Shown: piece after piece, positions 48,270 to 59,027 of the stretch | How the letters are laid out: each line of letters starts with the position of its first letter | How positions within the stretch are numbered: the first letter of the stretch is position 1 | Origin: Agarophyton chilense | Taxonomy: Eukaryota > Rhodophyta > Florideophyceae > Gracilariales > Gracilariaceae | Assembly: GCA_030374765.1 (NCBI GenBank) | Contig: JARGXX010000079.1 | Span: forward strand, 1,240,001 to 1,304,000 | DNA: 64,000 nucleotides | Reading direction: 5' to 3' | Program-made: the position numbers and the translations under genes | The notes under the pieces: model-generated | Database searches by the model: none | Seen by the model: the letters and a program-made list of their open reading frames with translations, nothing else | What the model was told of the DNA's origin: nothing

Positions 48270-51200
48270 TCACCGAACGCTACCTCTATTGCTTCCGCCT
48301 GGGGCGGATGACATAATTGTTGTCCCAGATGCACTACCCAGTTCATTGTTAATCGGGATCACAGCTCGTCCGTAGACATCTCTGTCAACATATATCTCCG
48401 CATGAGCGTCGAATGTGCTTCTTCTTGCTACAAAAGACACAAACACAACTGAAAGCAAGTACACCAAGAAAGTAACTACAAGTACAATCAGTAGAATGCC
48501 GATGAGCATTCCAGAAAGCCTGACAACTGAGCCTTGCAAGCCTTGAGATTGATCAGAACAACCTGACCTGTACGCTCCGTATAGGCCGAGAGAGTTTGAC
48601 TTGGCGACGACATATGTGGAGTCGTTCCGCGTCTCAGGCGTAGCCACGATTCCCGTCGTTCTCCTCTGATAAGCCGAGTTCTCAAACGGTGCATCGAAAG
48701 ATATTTCAAATTCCTTCCTGGGCCACATCCGGTAAGGAATGTTTTCGGAGCATACTTGTGTTTTGACCACTATGTTGGAAGCCATTGCCATTCCGATTTT
48801 GTAACAGGTTTGATCACCGCTATCGCTTTCTCCAGTCTGAGCCGCTACTTGGCTATCAGATACCGCCGAGACGAGATGGTTCGCGTCCCCTACTGTTACG
48901 ATGTCCACCAATACAACCCGAGCAGTCTCCGAACGATTGTTTTCCTGTACACCGGAGAAGTACGGATAGTCGAACATCTCCGCAACTGTGACGAGTTTCC
49001 GTTCGTTCTGCGTGATGTCGTAAACAGCGTCACACCATTCAAAGGATGCTGACGGTGTACTCAGGAACTTTCCTTGTTCTGGGTTGCAACGCACAGCAAC
49101 TCGAATGGTGCTGAGTCCCAATGGATAGCTATCTGCCGAAGGTGTCAAAACTCGATCTGATTCACCATCAACGGTATTTGATGTGAATGTGGCATCCCAT
49201 CCACATAAGCGCCCACTTGTCCCAGAGGTTGTTACATGCTTCACCCACATTTCAGAAAGATCCAAAATAATGTTACTGACTTCACCAGGACGAGGCTCTA
49301 GTCTTCCCCGCGAGGAACCGTGAGCAATGCTAGAAAAGGCACGGGTCATGCTGAAGTTATAAAATCGAATGAGATCCACTTCAAGAGCGGTCTCTGGAAA
49401 ATCGATTGCATCTGCAGAGGATACAGTGGTTAAAAACTCTTCTGTGGGAGTGCGAGCGATAGATTGATCCACAATCCTGAGGAGTAAGTACAACGTCTCC
49501 TCATCCTCCGCACAACCGAGCCTCGCATAATTGGAAGCCAAGCTCACGTAATTACGGGTGCTTGGGGTGTTAGGGAGTTCGTTCTGCAGGATCATGTTCG
49601 ACATATTTGCCCACTTCTTGATATATTTGACACAAAAGTCTCCTGCAGTTTCATCAGATAGTCCAACCACTTCAGCTGTTGTTTGTTCGAACAGAAGATG
49701 AGAGACGAAGAAACCTCTCTGGTTTACGGATCCATCATCGCCCCATATGTAGTCCTTTTCTGTCTTGTTGTCGTAATCAGCGAGGGCTTCCTCAACAATT
49801 GGCGCTGAAACGAATAGATTGCGAGGGTTGTTTTGTACAGCCAGTATAGTTCTTCCATTTGCCGCAATAAGTCGACATTGCAAGATGTACTGCCCAGGTC
49901 TAGGGATTTCGAATCTAACCCTATTAGCCCCTGTGCATCCGTCGACGCAGTATTCCCTCATGGTTGTGTCCAGAGAGATCAAATAAAACTGATACACAAA
50001 CGATGAGTTTGTCTGAAACGATGTAGAGGCATGCCCCGTAAATACTGTGCTGGTTGATCCATTGCTTCGCGCCATAGGACTGAAGATTAATTCCGGAACC
50101 TCGATTGTCGTCAATGAGAGTACTACTTCGTTTGCCAGTAGGCCGGCCTCCTGAAAAGAAATTGAGAACTTATAAGTCATATGAGGACTTAATTTTCCTG
50201 CGAGGATCCCAAGTGGAAGGGTCTGGTAGCCAGGATCGCTACTTCCAGTTGACATATAGTAACCGGGGCCAATTATTAATTTGTTGTTTCCTGCAATGAA
50301 AGTCGAGCGTTCCCAAACAGGCTCCTCCAAACGAAACCTCCATTGCGTGCTTGTAGGGGCTATCGGCCGAATAACAATGTCGTCCCAGAACTCGACCTCA
50401 TTAAGGTTCACCAGCCCTCTTGAATTTGTGACCTCAATCCTGTCATATCTTGCCAACATCAAACCTTCGGAGTTAACGACTGACACAATTTGCACTGCAC
50501 TTCCCGTTCGCGAACCTTTGCGAACTGTTAGCCTATACTCCAAGTAAATTCGTCCTTCCATTTCGTTGTGAGTGAGATTTCGTTTTGATTGCAGTACATT
50601 CTTGGTTAAACGAAAGCTGGGTCGGTTGTTGAAAGGAAGAAGTTCTGAATCGCAAGGACTTTGCTGAGATTTGTTCGAATACAATGAATAGCTGCAAAAC
50701 CACTCATACGCGAGTCCAAGCGATGAATTATCTGCAGATACTACCAAATCCGGGTCGTAGCTTCCATCCCCAGCAATGAGCAAATCTTCTGAATCAGAAA
50801 CCTCTCTACTTTCTTCACCGGTTCCAATCCATGCTATTAACGGCGGCTCGCGAATATGCACCGTTGTAGACGCTCGCCCGAAAATAGAAGCATTCTCAGA
50901 GCTGACCTCCAATCGAATTCGTTGCAAACCGTATTGCAAGCGACTAATCGGCACAATTAGCTCTCGTCCAAGCCTCGTTGGAGTGATATCCGAAGCTGAT
51001 GTAGCAGAGTTGTTTCTATATGAGAAAACAAAGCTCCTAAAAACCGGCGCTAAGGAAGCGTTGAATACATCCGGGTTTACAACCCCACTGTTTTTAGCCA
51101 TTTCGACTGTGCCAAGTTTGTCTTCATAAAGCCAATGGTATGTCAAGCTTTCGGCATCTGTACTACATGGTGGAATGTCAATTTTGGCCACAATCCTCAT

Positions 51201-53189
51201 GTTAACTGGAGGCAATCCAATGGTGCGGTTCTCTGGTTGGATGATGGTGACGCCAAGAATCAGCGACGCACTCTTTTTCATACGAAATGTATGAGTCGCA
51301 GAATTATCACCCTCCGTGACGGTCGCAGCTAAGACGTACACTTCGTCCGCCGATATCAATGAATTTGGGAATTCCAACAAGTTTCCATCTGTTGTAATAA
51401 CTGTTCCATTGCGTACAAGCGGCACGTCTTTCCCGGCTGAGTCGAGCAATTTCCAGTCAAACAACACATCGTCTTCAACTCTGTTCACGACATTGACAAC
51501 AAACGTTGTGGTTCCGCAGGTGCTCAGCTCGTAATTTCCGCTATCAAAATTCTTCGATGCTCCATAAACCTGCCCTGACAATCGTATTGATGCGGCGTAA
51601 TATGAAAAGAACACCCTGTTCGAATAGGAGCTCGCAATTTGAACGATGATGCCATATCTCCATGCAGAACCGATAAGCTCTCGCGGGGGGATGATGATTC
51701 GAATCTCGGTTGATGTCACGGAAATGATGTCCGTAATTCCCAGAATATAATTTCCGATGACGATGTGATTGTTCGCAGCAGTGCTAGAAAAAGCAGAGAA
51801 ATTGCCTGTCAAAACCGCTTCCACACCGCCGGCTTCTGGGATTATATTCGGAGAAATGCTAATAATGAACACCTCTTCATCATCGTAAGAAAAAAGAAAC
51901 CCGCTCTCGTCTATAAACACAGCCGGTTGCGGCTCGGTTTTGTTTTCTACGACCCGTGTCGCGCTTATCGTCCACGGAAGCCGTTTTCCCGTACCAGGTT
52001 TGGTTAGAAACTTTGCCGTTTCGTAGAATTCATCGGGCCCTGTAATGATTTGGTGACTTCCAGGAATGATCAAGAACGGATCATCATTCACGTTGAAAGC
52101 TGTGATATTCAAGTCAGCTGAATTTATCATCTCGGTGTAAAGCTCCTCACCGCCATCCCTACTATAAGGATTTCCTGGTTCAATGCGACGGACAATAGCA
52201 GGGGGAGTTCCAGATATAAAAACAAGGATATATGTCATGTAAAGTTCGTCATCTAAATCATTCCCTTCAGTAAACCTTGTCCATCTGAAAAGGACCATAA
52301 ACTCTCCAGCCCTGTTCTTCTCGAACAAAAAGGCAAAATGACATCCGTCGTAAAAGCTTTCGTTTCGTTGACCCATGGCAAATCCCATGCCACAACCCTG
52401 AGAAAGAGATATATTGGTTCCATTCCATTGACCACCAGCAATAGAGCAGGTGGAAGAGTCCCAAAGAATCTGGCCTTCAAAACTAGCAAGACTTGCCTCA
52501 ATATCTGCGAGCGAGAAGTATGGAGGGATATTTTCTCTCTCCGCAAACAGCTCATTCGAATTGCTCCCGTTCAAGAATTGAATGAACACTCCAAAGTCCC
52601 ATATTTGCTTCTCGTAGACAAGGGAAAAATCTTCAATGTCAAAAGACCTTCCGAAGCCTGAGACAATTGTTCTCGATTCTTTGATGTACAACACCATACC
52701 TGCTGCCATGAAATGAATTTGAATGGAATCGAACAAAGAGCCATCAGTTTTCCTTGCTTCGACAGTAAGTTGAACCAAACCAGGAAATCTCTTAAATTCC
52801 ACAATCGATGTGATGTTCACATACGTCTCGCTTATTGTCTGAGAGGTTGAAAAGTCTTCTTCTGGAATGAGAATCTCCGTGTCGTTCGACAAGAACTTGA
52901 AATCGTAATCACTGGTATTAGATCCCTTTTCCGAGACAAAAGAAAGCACGAATGAGTCATCCGCTGTTCCATTTATCATAAGGACGTCTCTCCTCAAAAA
53001 CTCGAGAGGAACAAAACCAGCTGGTTCTGTATCAAATGGAAAAGTTTGGCGCACGCGGAGAAAGTCAACCAAGTTATCCGGCGAGCTCCGTTCGAAAGAA
53101 AGGAAGCTGTTGTGCGTGCCCGTTGGTACAGCGTTAGATACATGAAACAAAAAGAGTAACACGATTATGCTTTTCATCGAAAGAAGCAT
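48270..53189 (-). CDS. giant REJ/IPT-domain single-pass membrane protein
   Basis: 1639 residues from ATG 53189 (MLLSMKSIIVLLFLFHVSNA signal peptide; an ATG at 53177 is also possible). A beta-rich extracellular part of about 440 residues leads to an IPT/TIG domain at about 440-530 (ISISPNIIPEAGGVEAVLTG). Then come REJ/PKD-like modules at about 560-850 (GDGSYDPDLVVSADNSSLG, LQYGLQRIRLEVSS, YEWFCSYSL), as in polycystin-1 and sea-urchin REJ proteins. A long ~700-residue region with scattered Cys follows. The membrane segment is at about 1550-1575 (MLIGILLIVLVVTFLVYLL), with a ~60-residue cytoplasmic tail. There are many N-glycosylation sequons. No GPS, PLAT or channel part is seen, unlike polycystins. 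It is probably a surface receptor or adhesion protein; the ligand is unknown. Confidence 0.8.
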   Translation of the reverse strand: MLLSMKSIIVLLFLFHVSNAVPTGTHNSFLSFERSSPDNLVDFLRVRQTFPFDTEPAGFVPLEFLRRDVLMINGTADDSFVLSFVSEKGSNTSDYDFKFLSNDTEILIPEEDFSTSQTISETYVNITSIVEFKRFPGLVQLTVEARKTDGSLFDSIQIHFMAAGMVLYIKESRTIVSGFGRSFDIEDFSLVYEKQIWDFGVFIQFLNGSNSNELFAERENIPPYFSLADIEASLASFEGQILWDSSTCSIAGGQWNGTNISLSQGCGMGFAMGQRNESFYDGCHFAFLFEKNRAGEFMVLFRWTRFTEGNDLDDELYMTYILVFISGTPPAIVRRIEPGNPYSRDGGEELYTEMINSADLNITAFNVNDDPFLIIPGSHQIITGPDEFYETAKFLTKPGTGKRLPWTISATRVVENKTEPQPAVFIDESGFLFSYDDEEVFIISISPNIIPEAGGVEAVLTGNFSAFSSTAANNHIVIGNYILGITDIISVTSTEIRIIIPPRELIGSAWRYGIIVQIASSYSNRVFFSYYAASIRLSGQVYGASKNFDSGNYELSTCGTTTFVVNVVNRVEDDVLFDWKLLDSAGKDVPLVRNGTVITTDGNLLEFPNSLISADEVYVLAATVTEGDNSATHTFRMKKSASLILGVTIIQPENRTIGLPPVNMRIVAKIDIPPCSTDAESLTYHWLYEDKLGTVEMAKNSGVVNPDVFNASLAPVFRSFVFSYRNNSATSASDITPTRLGRELIVPISRLQYGLQRIRLEVSSENASIFGRASTTVHIREPPLIAWIGTGEESREVSDSEDLLIAGDGSYDPDLVVSADNSSLGLAYEWFCSYSLYSNKSQQSPCDSELLPFNNRPSFRLTKNVLQSKRNLTHNEMEGRIYLEYRLTVRKGSRTGSAVQIVSVVNSEGLMLARYDRIEVTNSRGLVNLNEVEFWDDIVIRPIAPTSTQWRFRLEEPVWERSTFIAGNNKLIIGPGYYMSTGSSDPGYQTLPLGILAGKLSPHMTYKFSISFQEAGLLANEVVLSLTTIEVPELIFSPMARSNGSTSTVFTGHASTSFQTNSSFVYQFYLISLDTTMREYCVDGCTGANRVRFEIPRPGQYILQCRLIAANGRTILAVQNNPRNLFVSAPIVEEALADYDNKTEKDYIWGDDGSVNQRGFFVSHLLFEQTTAEVVGLSDETAGDFCVKYIKKWANMSNMILQNELPNTPSTRNYVSLASNYARLGCAEDEETLYLLLRIVDQSIARTPTEEFLTTVSSADAIDFPETALEVDLIRFYNFSMTRAFSSIAHGSSRGRLEPRPGEVSNIILDLSEMWVKHVTTSGTSGRLCGWDATFTSNTVDGESDRVLTPSADSYPLGLSTIRVAVRCNPEQGKFLSTPSASFEWCDAVYDITQNERKLVTVAEMFDYPYFSGVQENNRSETARVVLVDIVTVGDANHLVSAVSDSQVAAQTGESDSGDQTCYKIGMAMASNIVVKTQVCSENIPYRMWPRKEFEISFDAPFENSAYQRRTTGIVATPETRNDSTYVVAKSNSLGLYGAYRSGCSDQSQGLQGSVVRLSGMLIGILLIVLVVTFLVYLLSVVFVSFVARRSTFDAHAEIYVDRDVYGRAVIPINNELGSASGTTIMSSAPGGSNRGSVR

Positions 53190-55559
53190 TGGTGAATGTT
53201 TCGATCGCCGGGAATACTGTGAGTTTGGAGCCTTGTCTAGTTTGGACAAAGCATTACTCCATGAGAATAGATCAAGCAGTTCGCGCAAGAAACAGTAAAC
53301 TCCCCGCAATTTCGCGACAGTGAAGACACGATAGCGTTCATGAACGATGATGAGAAACAATGATTGATTCAACAAAAGCAGGCCTATTCGAACTCAGCCC
53401 ATTCCGTAAGGTCGGCAACCATCAAGTCAGAGAAGCATCAATAGTATCACGGACGCTTTGCATCAGTGCAGAGACAGGTTGCATAACGATAACTGTCTGC
53501 ACTGAGTGCTTCATCGTTTCTAATTAGACATGTTAACTCGAAGCCGTGAAATGCGGGATATCTCCGCGTGTCTGGTTCAGCCATTAATTAGAAGCATGCC
53601 ATTATTGCTGTTTATTCGATACTGTGCAGATAAACAGGGATCACAATCGCGTCATCGTAACCCTATACGAGTAGTAGTTTGTAGAAAGTACATGCATGGG
53701 CGACAGGAATTCATCATGGCGTTGAGCCGTATCGATGTACGTGATGGGATGTGGCATGACTATAGTGGGATCATTGAAATCCTGCTGCGCGCCGCTTGTT
53801 CTTCATCGCTGTTTTAGATTTTGCAACTCTGCCGCCATAAAAATGATGTCAAGTAGATGAGAGTGTCATCTTTGGATACACATGGTTGTACTACATCTAA
53901 CTTACGTGAATAACAGAGCAACAGAAGTCTTTTCAAAAAGCAGGAAGGTATTGGTCAGTGATGCTTCGTGCATTCGCGTCATTTTTGTCGCATCACTATT
54001 GTCGTTGTCCGTCGCATTGATATCACACGTGTTGAGCGCTGTCTACAGTAACTAAGATTTCAGTCAACAACTGCCGAGCGCTGGGGATACGAAGAGAATA
54101 AGATGAAGGATATGGGGTTACCATCGTTGCTCCGGCCAGCCGTGGCTTACAAGCTACAGCAAACAATCAGATTCTGCAAACGGTATCTATCTTTATCGTT
54201 GCTTAGTATCCTTCTTTGCTCGCTGTAATGATTAGAGAGTACCAAACCTTGCCAAATTGGCACATGCTTTTTGAGTACAGTATGTCCAGATGCAAAGTTC
54301 GATATCCGTGATGAAAGGTTCGGGCATAAGGATAGCTCTCATCACAATGATTGATATCGCAGAGCCTTTTTAATCTAATCAGAGAAAGCAAGAGAAAGCA
54401 TTATGAATTCCCTGCTTACGTCAATTATCCGTGAGCAATCCGTTAGAATAGGTGAAGATATGCAAGGCGAAGACTGCGGACGATATCTATGAACTGCATA
54501 ACAAAATCTGTATGATTGCACGGACACGACTTTTGCCCAACTACTTTTGCCTCAGAGCTTTTCTTGACCTCAAGGTGTATTACTTTTTTTGTTTGATTGG
54601 TGTCAGATACTTAACTTTTTCACCCATTCCCCACAAAGAATCAATCAATGCTTCGAAAATGCTTTAGTACCCCCAGAACTTCTTGATACTATTCGAAGTT
54701 CCTGATTTTGAAAGGCAAGAATAACCAAAGATGTTTCTCTTTCTTTCAAAATGGACAACAACTTAAACTTCCAATTCTTAAACATATCCATCAAGGATTT
54801 GTTTCGCTGCCTTTGGCCGGCGGTATTTCGTCACTCTTTGCGGCGTTTATCAAAATGCATCAAAACAAAATATGATCAATGCCTTTCTTAGTAGCAGTTC
54901 GGCACTCTCCATGAACTATTTTCTTTCCAATGCGAGACCATATAGATTGGCGAGAGGAGACGATTTGTCACAAATTTAGTGATATATGTCTTCAACTCTT
55001 CTTCTTGTCATCCAACAGACACTGCGGTGCTTTTTCTGAAGAATTTGTGCTTTTCTGTTTCTGCTTCGGATTCCACGTTCAGAGGTTAAGTATCATACTC
55101 TCGCATTGAAAAATAATCCACCAAGGAAATGGACTGCACAAAGATGAATACTTATCACGTCACTAAAACCCAATTCCACCCTGACAAGCGATCTTTGTGT
55201 TCTTCTGTGTCTGTTTTCACGATCAAGCTTGCAAGAGAAACGTCGTGGGGATTCATTTCGAACATCCCTCTCTGCAAAGGATTTATACTTTCCAGCTGTA
55301 GTAAAAGCAGAAAGGAACAACAATACTTTGTCGTTTAACGATAGGCGTCTGCCTGGAGTCGTATTTATGACTGAGTACTTTTCCCAAGTTCGTCGGCACG
55401 ACTGCCGCAACAACTTTTTCGAAGACTAATAACCTTGTCTTTTCCTGTTTCGGGAGAATTGTGATTACGAAGCCTATAGACGCAATTTTTGGCCTAAGGC
55501 CCGAGCAATATGCGCAAATAGACACACAGATACGCCCCTGCATCTATCCTCTCAATATT
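53190..55559. other. AT-rich intergenic region
   Basis: About 2.4 kb, AT-richer than the gene islands. Short frames on both strands are unconvincing. It leads into the hAT remnant and may hold more decayed element sequence. No terminal inverted repeats were found by eye. Confidence 0.4.
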
Positions 55560-57083
55560 GATCTTTCGAAATTTGTATGTTGTGTTGACACCCGATGCAG
55601 AGGCACAGGAGGCCTTTGCTCTCATGTGCAACCAGGGCTGTGTTTCTATAGATGGAATTGCAATCAATCGCAATCCTAAAGATTGCAATCAAGGTACAGA
55701 GAAAGATTCTCGAGGGCAATTGAAAGAAAAGTACTACTTAAGTTCACCGAACTAATAGAGAAAAAAATAGGAAAGGAGCTCAAAACTGAGTTCAGAGGAG
55801 CAATTTTACTCGATGGATGGACGTGTGGAGGAGTACACTAAATTGGACTTTTGCCGTCGTATATTCGAACGGTTGTCATGAAAAAAGCGAAAGATGTTAA
55901 GAAAACCCGAGAGGTTGTCGAGCTCGTTCTTGTCTCTTGTTCACCAATGGCCAGAAATATATCAGACAAAGGTGGGGAGAGTGATGAAGATGAAAACGCA
56001 AAGGAGGCAGTTAATTTCACTGCAAAAACCCACGTCGAGCACATACGAAGTATGCTTGAGTTTTATAAAGTAGATGTGTGCCTTTGGGCAGTCTGCCAGA
56101 TTGCGGATAACTGCCGAGGTAACAAGAAGATTGCCTGTCTTCTTAGTATACCGCATGTCTGCTGCAAAAGCCACCTATTGAATTTAGAGGTCAACTTTAT
56201 GGTGCAACAAACAAAAGATTTGTCTCGAACTATTATTACGGTTCATGACACAATGTCACAGTCGAAATACAACGGTTGAAAAATGCTGCATTGTTGCGAA
56301 ACCTGATAGAGCTCCGCCCCATTATTCACAACCGGACAAGATGGTCGGAAAAGTTCTACATGCTTCAGGGGTTTCTTAGAATTCGTGACGAACTTATTGA
56401 GGTGAGTGAAGACGATCAATCTGATTTATAAATCAATAAAAGTTTCGAGTTAAAATCGAAAGTGGAGAGGTATTGCAAACAGTTGGAGCAGATGAATTTG
56501 GCTACAAAAGAGATACAATCTAGAAAACTATCACTTACACACTGTCAAAATGTCCTTGATCTCCTAATTGAAGATGTGAAATCTGGATTCAAATATGCTG
56601 AATGTGCGTTATATCACTGTTATTAGAAGAATAAGGACATTGGAGATGAAGCTGATATTTTTGGGGATCCTTTTTTTTGAGAGCGGTGTTTGTAAGATAC
56701 AAGACAACCGAACTGCTGCCTTAACTACGGCTGAGAAGATGGCTTGTGAACGTTTGCTTCTATCTACAGAAAATTCGGGAGGCGAAGATACAGTGTTTGG
56801 TATCTCTGTGTGAAACTTCAAAAATCGTGTACAACAACGGAAGTGCCGCAAAACTATTGCCGAAGCCTGCTATATGAACCGTGATTTCATATTAGGATCC
56901 GTTGCCGAAGTCAAGCGACTGTGGTCAATGGCTGACAGGATTCTGGGAGATAACCGTACGAGTACGACACCGCAACTGTTTAAAGCAATCCTTTTTTTTC
57001 GACTTAACAAAAGGGTTTGGGACGTTGAACTTGTTCAAGAAGCGATAGAGCATTTGAAGAACGAAACAGTAGGAATGAATTGA
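55560..57083 (+). pseudogene. decayed hAT-superfamily transposase
   Basis: Fragments in all three plus frames line up in order as a hAT transposase. They are: FRGAILLDGWTCGGVH (with a TAA where Tyr is expected, at about 55838), VLVSCSPMARNISD, FTAKTHVEHIRSMLEFY and VCQIADNCRGNKKIACLL. Further on are HVCCKSHLLNLEVNFMVQQ, TVHDTMSQSK, a frameshift near 56275, IELRPIIHNRTRWS and FLRIRDELIEV. After more stops come DIGDEADIFGDPFFESGV (frames mixed) and the C-terminal dimerisation segment DFILGSVAEVKRLWSMA. It belongs to the hAT lineage seen in oomycetes and red algae with DNC..NKKIA and TRWS motifs. It has several stops and frameshifts, so it is inactive. The BED finger region was not found. Confidence 0.8.
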
Positions 57084-59027
57084 GGTTTACATTGAGATGG
57101 GAAAGAGATTGCACTAAAAACAGTGATGACAATCTCGATTGCGTTTTCGTAAAGGAATTGCAAGTAGATGGGAAATGCTTTTGGGGCCTTTCCATCGACT
57201 GCAGGATTGCTCTTGGAATAAGCAATCCCTTGTCATCGGATTTTTTCCGGCCCTGTGTGCAACCGATCTACAGAAGTGACAAAGGGAACCATGATAATTG
57301 GCTGTCTAACGTCAGATTAAGAGACGCAGAACTATTGATTTGTCGTCTTAGTGAAACGAATCCCCTTTCAGACAGTGCAGCTCAAGCACCTGCTTTGGCC
57401 TTTTTAGTGAGAGAACGTTTCTTCCAAAATTAACGTTCTTTGCTACGTATTAATAGAACGTAGCATGCCCGTAAACGAGAGAGAGAGAGAGAGAGAGAGA
57501 GCACCTGCTTGCCCAACAATATCTTCTGCATTGCTTTAAGAACGGGAGCCTCCTCCCTGATTTGGAACACGGATATAAAAAATTATTCCTGTACTGAAGA
57601 TTTGAAGAACCAAAATTTAATAGGTTTCGTCTCACAAGGCCTCTACAGTAATCTGGTAGAGTGTAGAGGCTACGTTGGTGAAGTCAAGTGACATCACTGG
57701 ATGGTGTGAAGCGCTTTCAATTTTTTCTTTCGGTCATTTCGTGCTATGTTCTAGGACTACATGGCCCAGCATAAGTCCATGATTTTGAACGCCTTCCGTG
57801 TTCTGATTATACTATTATGCGAGTCGTAAAAAACCTATTCCACTGACACACGAATTCCAACACGTCGCGCTCGTTCAAATTTCAAAAGAGACATTGGAGT
57901 TGTGTTGCCTTTTCCCACAACAATGAAACCTGGTCTTCTTTCGATTGCAATCGTGTTCCTACTCTTTATTTGCTCACGTGGATTCTAACAGCACGAAGAT
58001 TTATGTTCTCGTCGTTTTGAGAATCGGGCTATCCACCAATCAAATCGTGCTTCTGCAAAAAAATGTGGTGGTTGTGGCCAGGAAGCACAGCAAGCATATG
58101 TACGATGAGGATGATTTTGAACATTCTGACTACCACTACTGCGAAAACATTGAATATATGTAGTTTGTCTTCAGAGTTTGTACGAGTTCACTAGTTTGAT
58201 TGCATAGCCCAACAAGGGGGTTTGGTTAGCAGATCCGCGGACGACCCTATCGGTAAGGATGATACTGCATCTCTACTGTTCAAAGAATGGAAGAGTAGTT
58301 GCACCCTCAAAAAAAAATTCATGCTGAGACGAAACCTCAAGTGGATGGGGGTTGGCATCCACGGGGAGGGTACAGTTTGTACGCCACTCCGATTTTTTCG
58401 TATGAGAAGAGCTCTGATGAGAAAATGATCTAGAACAACCAAGCTGGGAACCTGAAGAAATGAGGTACAAAATGCTCACTGTTGTTTTCGAGATGGAGAT
58501 GATTATTTCTGGAACTCTTCCCAGGATATTCAAGTATGTCTTTTTCATCAGTTTTTGTATCCATAAACATGTCCTACGTATCCGTGACGTTTGCATGCCA
58601 AAATGAGACCGTTCTCCTCTAAAGTGAGAACCAGTTTTTTGTGTTCTTTGCACAAAATCCTGGATAATCTCTACACAGTGGATCAAAGCATCTCAGAGAG
58701 GTTGCAAATCCAGGTGTGGGTGGACCTACCACAGTCTCCATTGCAGTTGTCCGACCACGATATCACGTGCGAAAGTCCTGAATTTCTTTTAGCCTATCCT
58801 GAGTTAATTGAAAGTCTGCGCAGCAAGACGAAGTCCGGCATAATTGAAGGCATGTTTGAAATCCCGACGTACAGAAGAACAACTACTATATGTGTCTCAA
58901 AAAAAACTACTGTACAACACTTACTGTACAACAGCTGCCTCTGTCTGGAGCAAAAGACATATTGTATCCTATCTATCTACTTCTTAAAGCTACCTGTTGA
59001 GAAGGAAAGCGTCCCTTGGAACCGCTG
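57084..59027. other. AT-rich region with unassigned frames
   Basis: Flank of the hAT remnant. A plus frame at 57080-57433 and overlapping frames at 58222-58428 (+), 58273-58686 (-) and 58591-59157 (+) are open but carry no recognisable domain. The last overlaps the 3' end of the 5-phosphatase gene. Likely mobile-element debris. Confidence 0.35.
57477..57501 (+). repeat. (GA)n microsatellite
   Basis: About 12 GA units just downstream of the hAT remnant. Confidence 0.95.
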
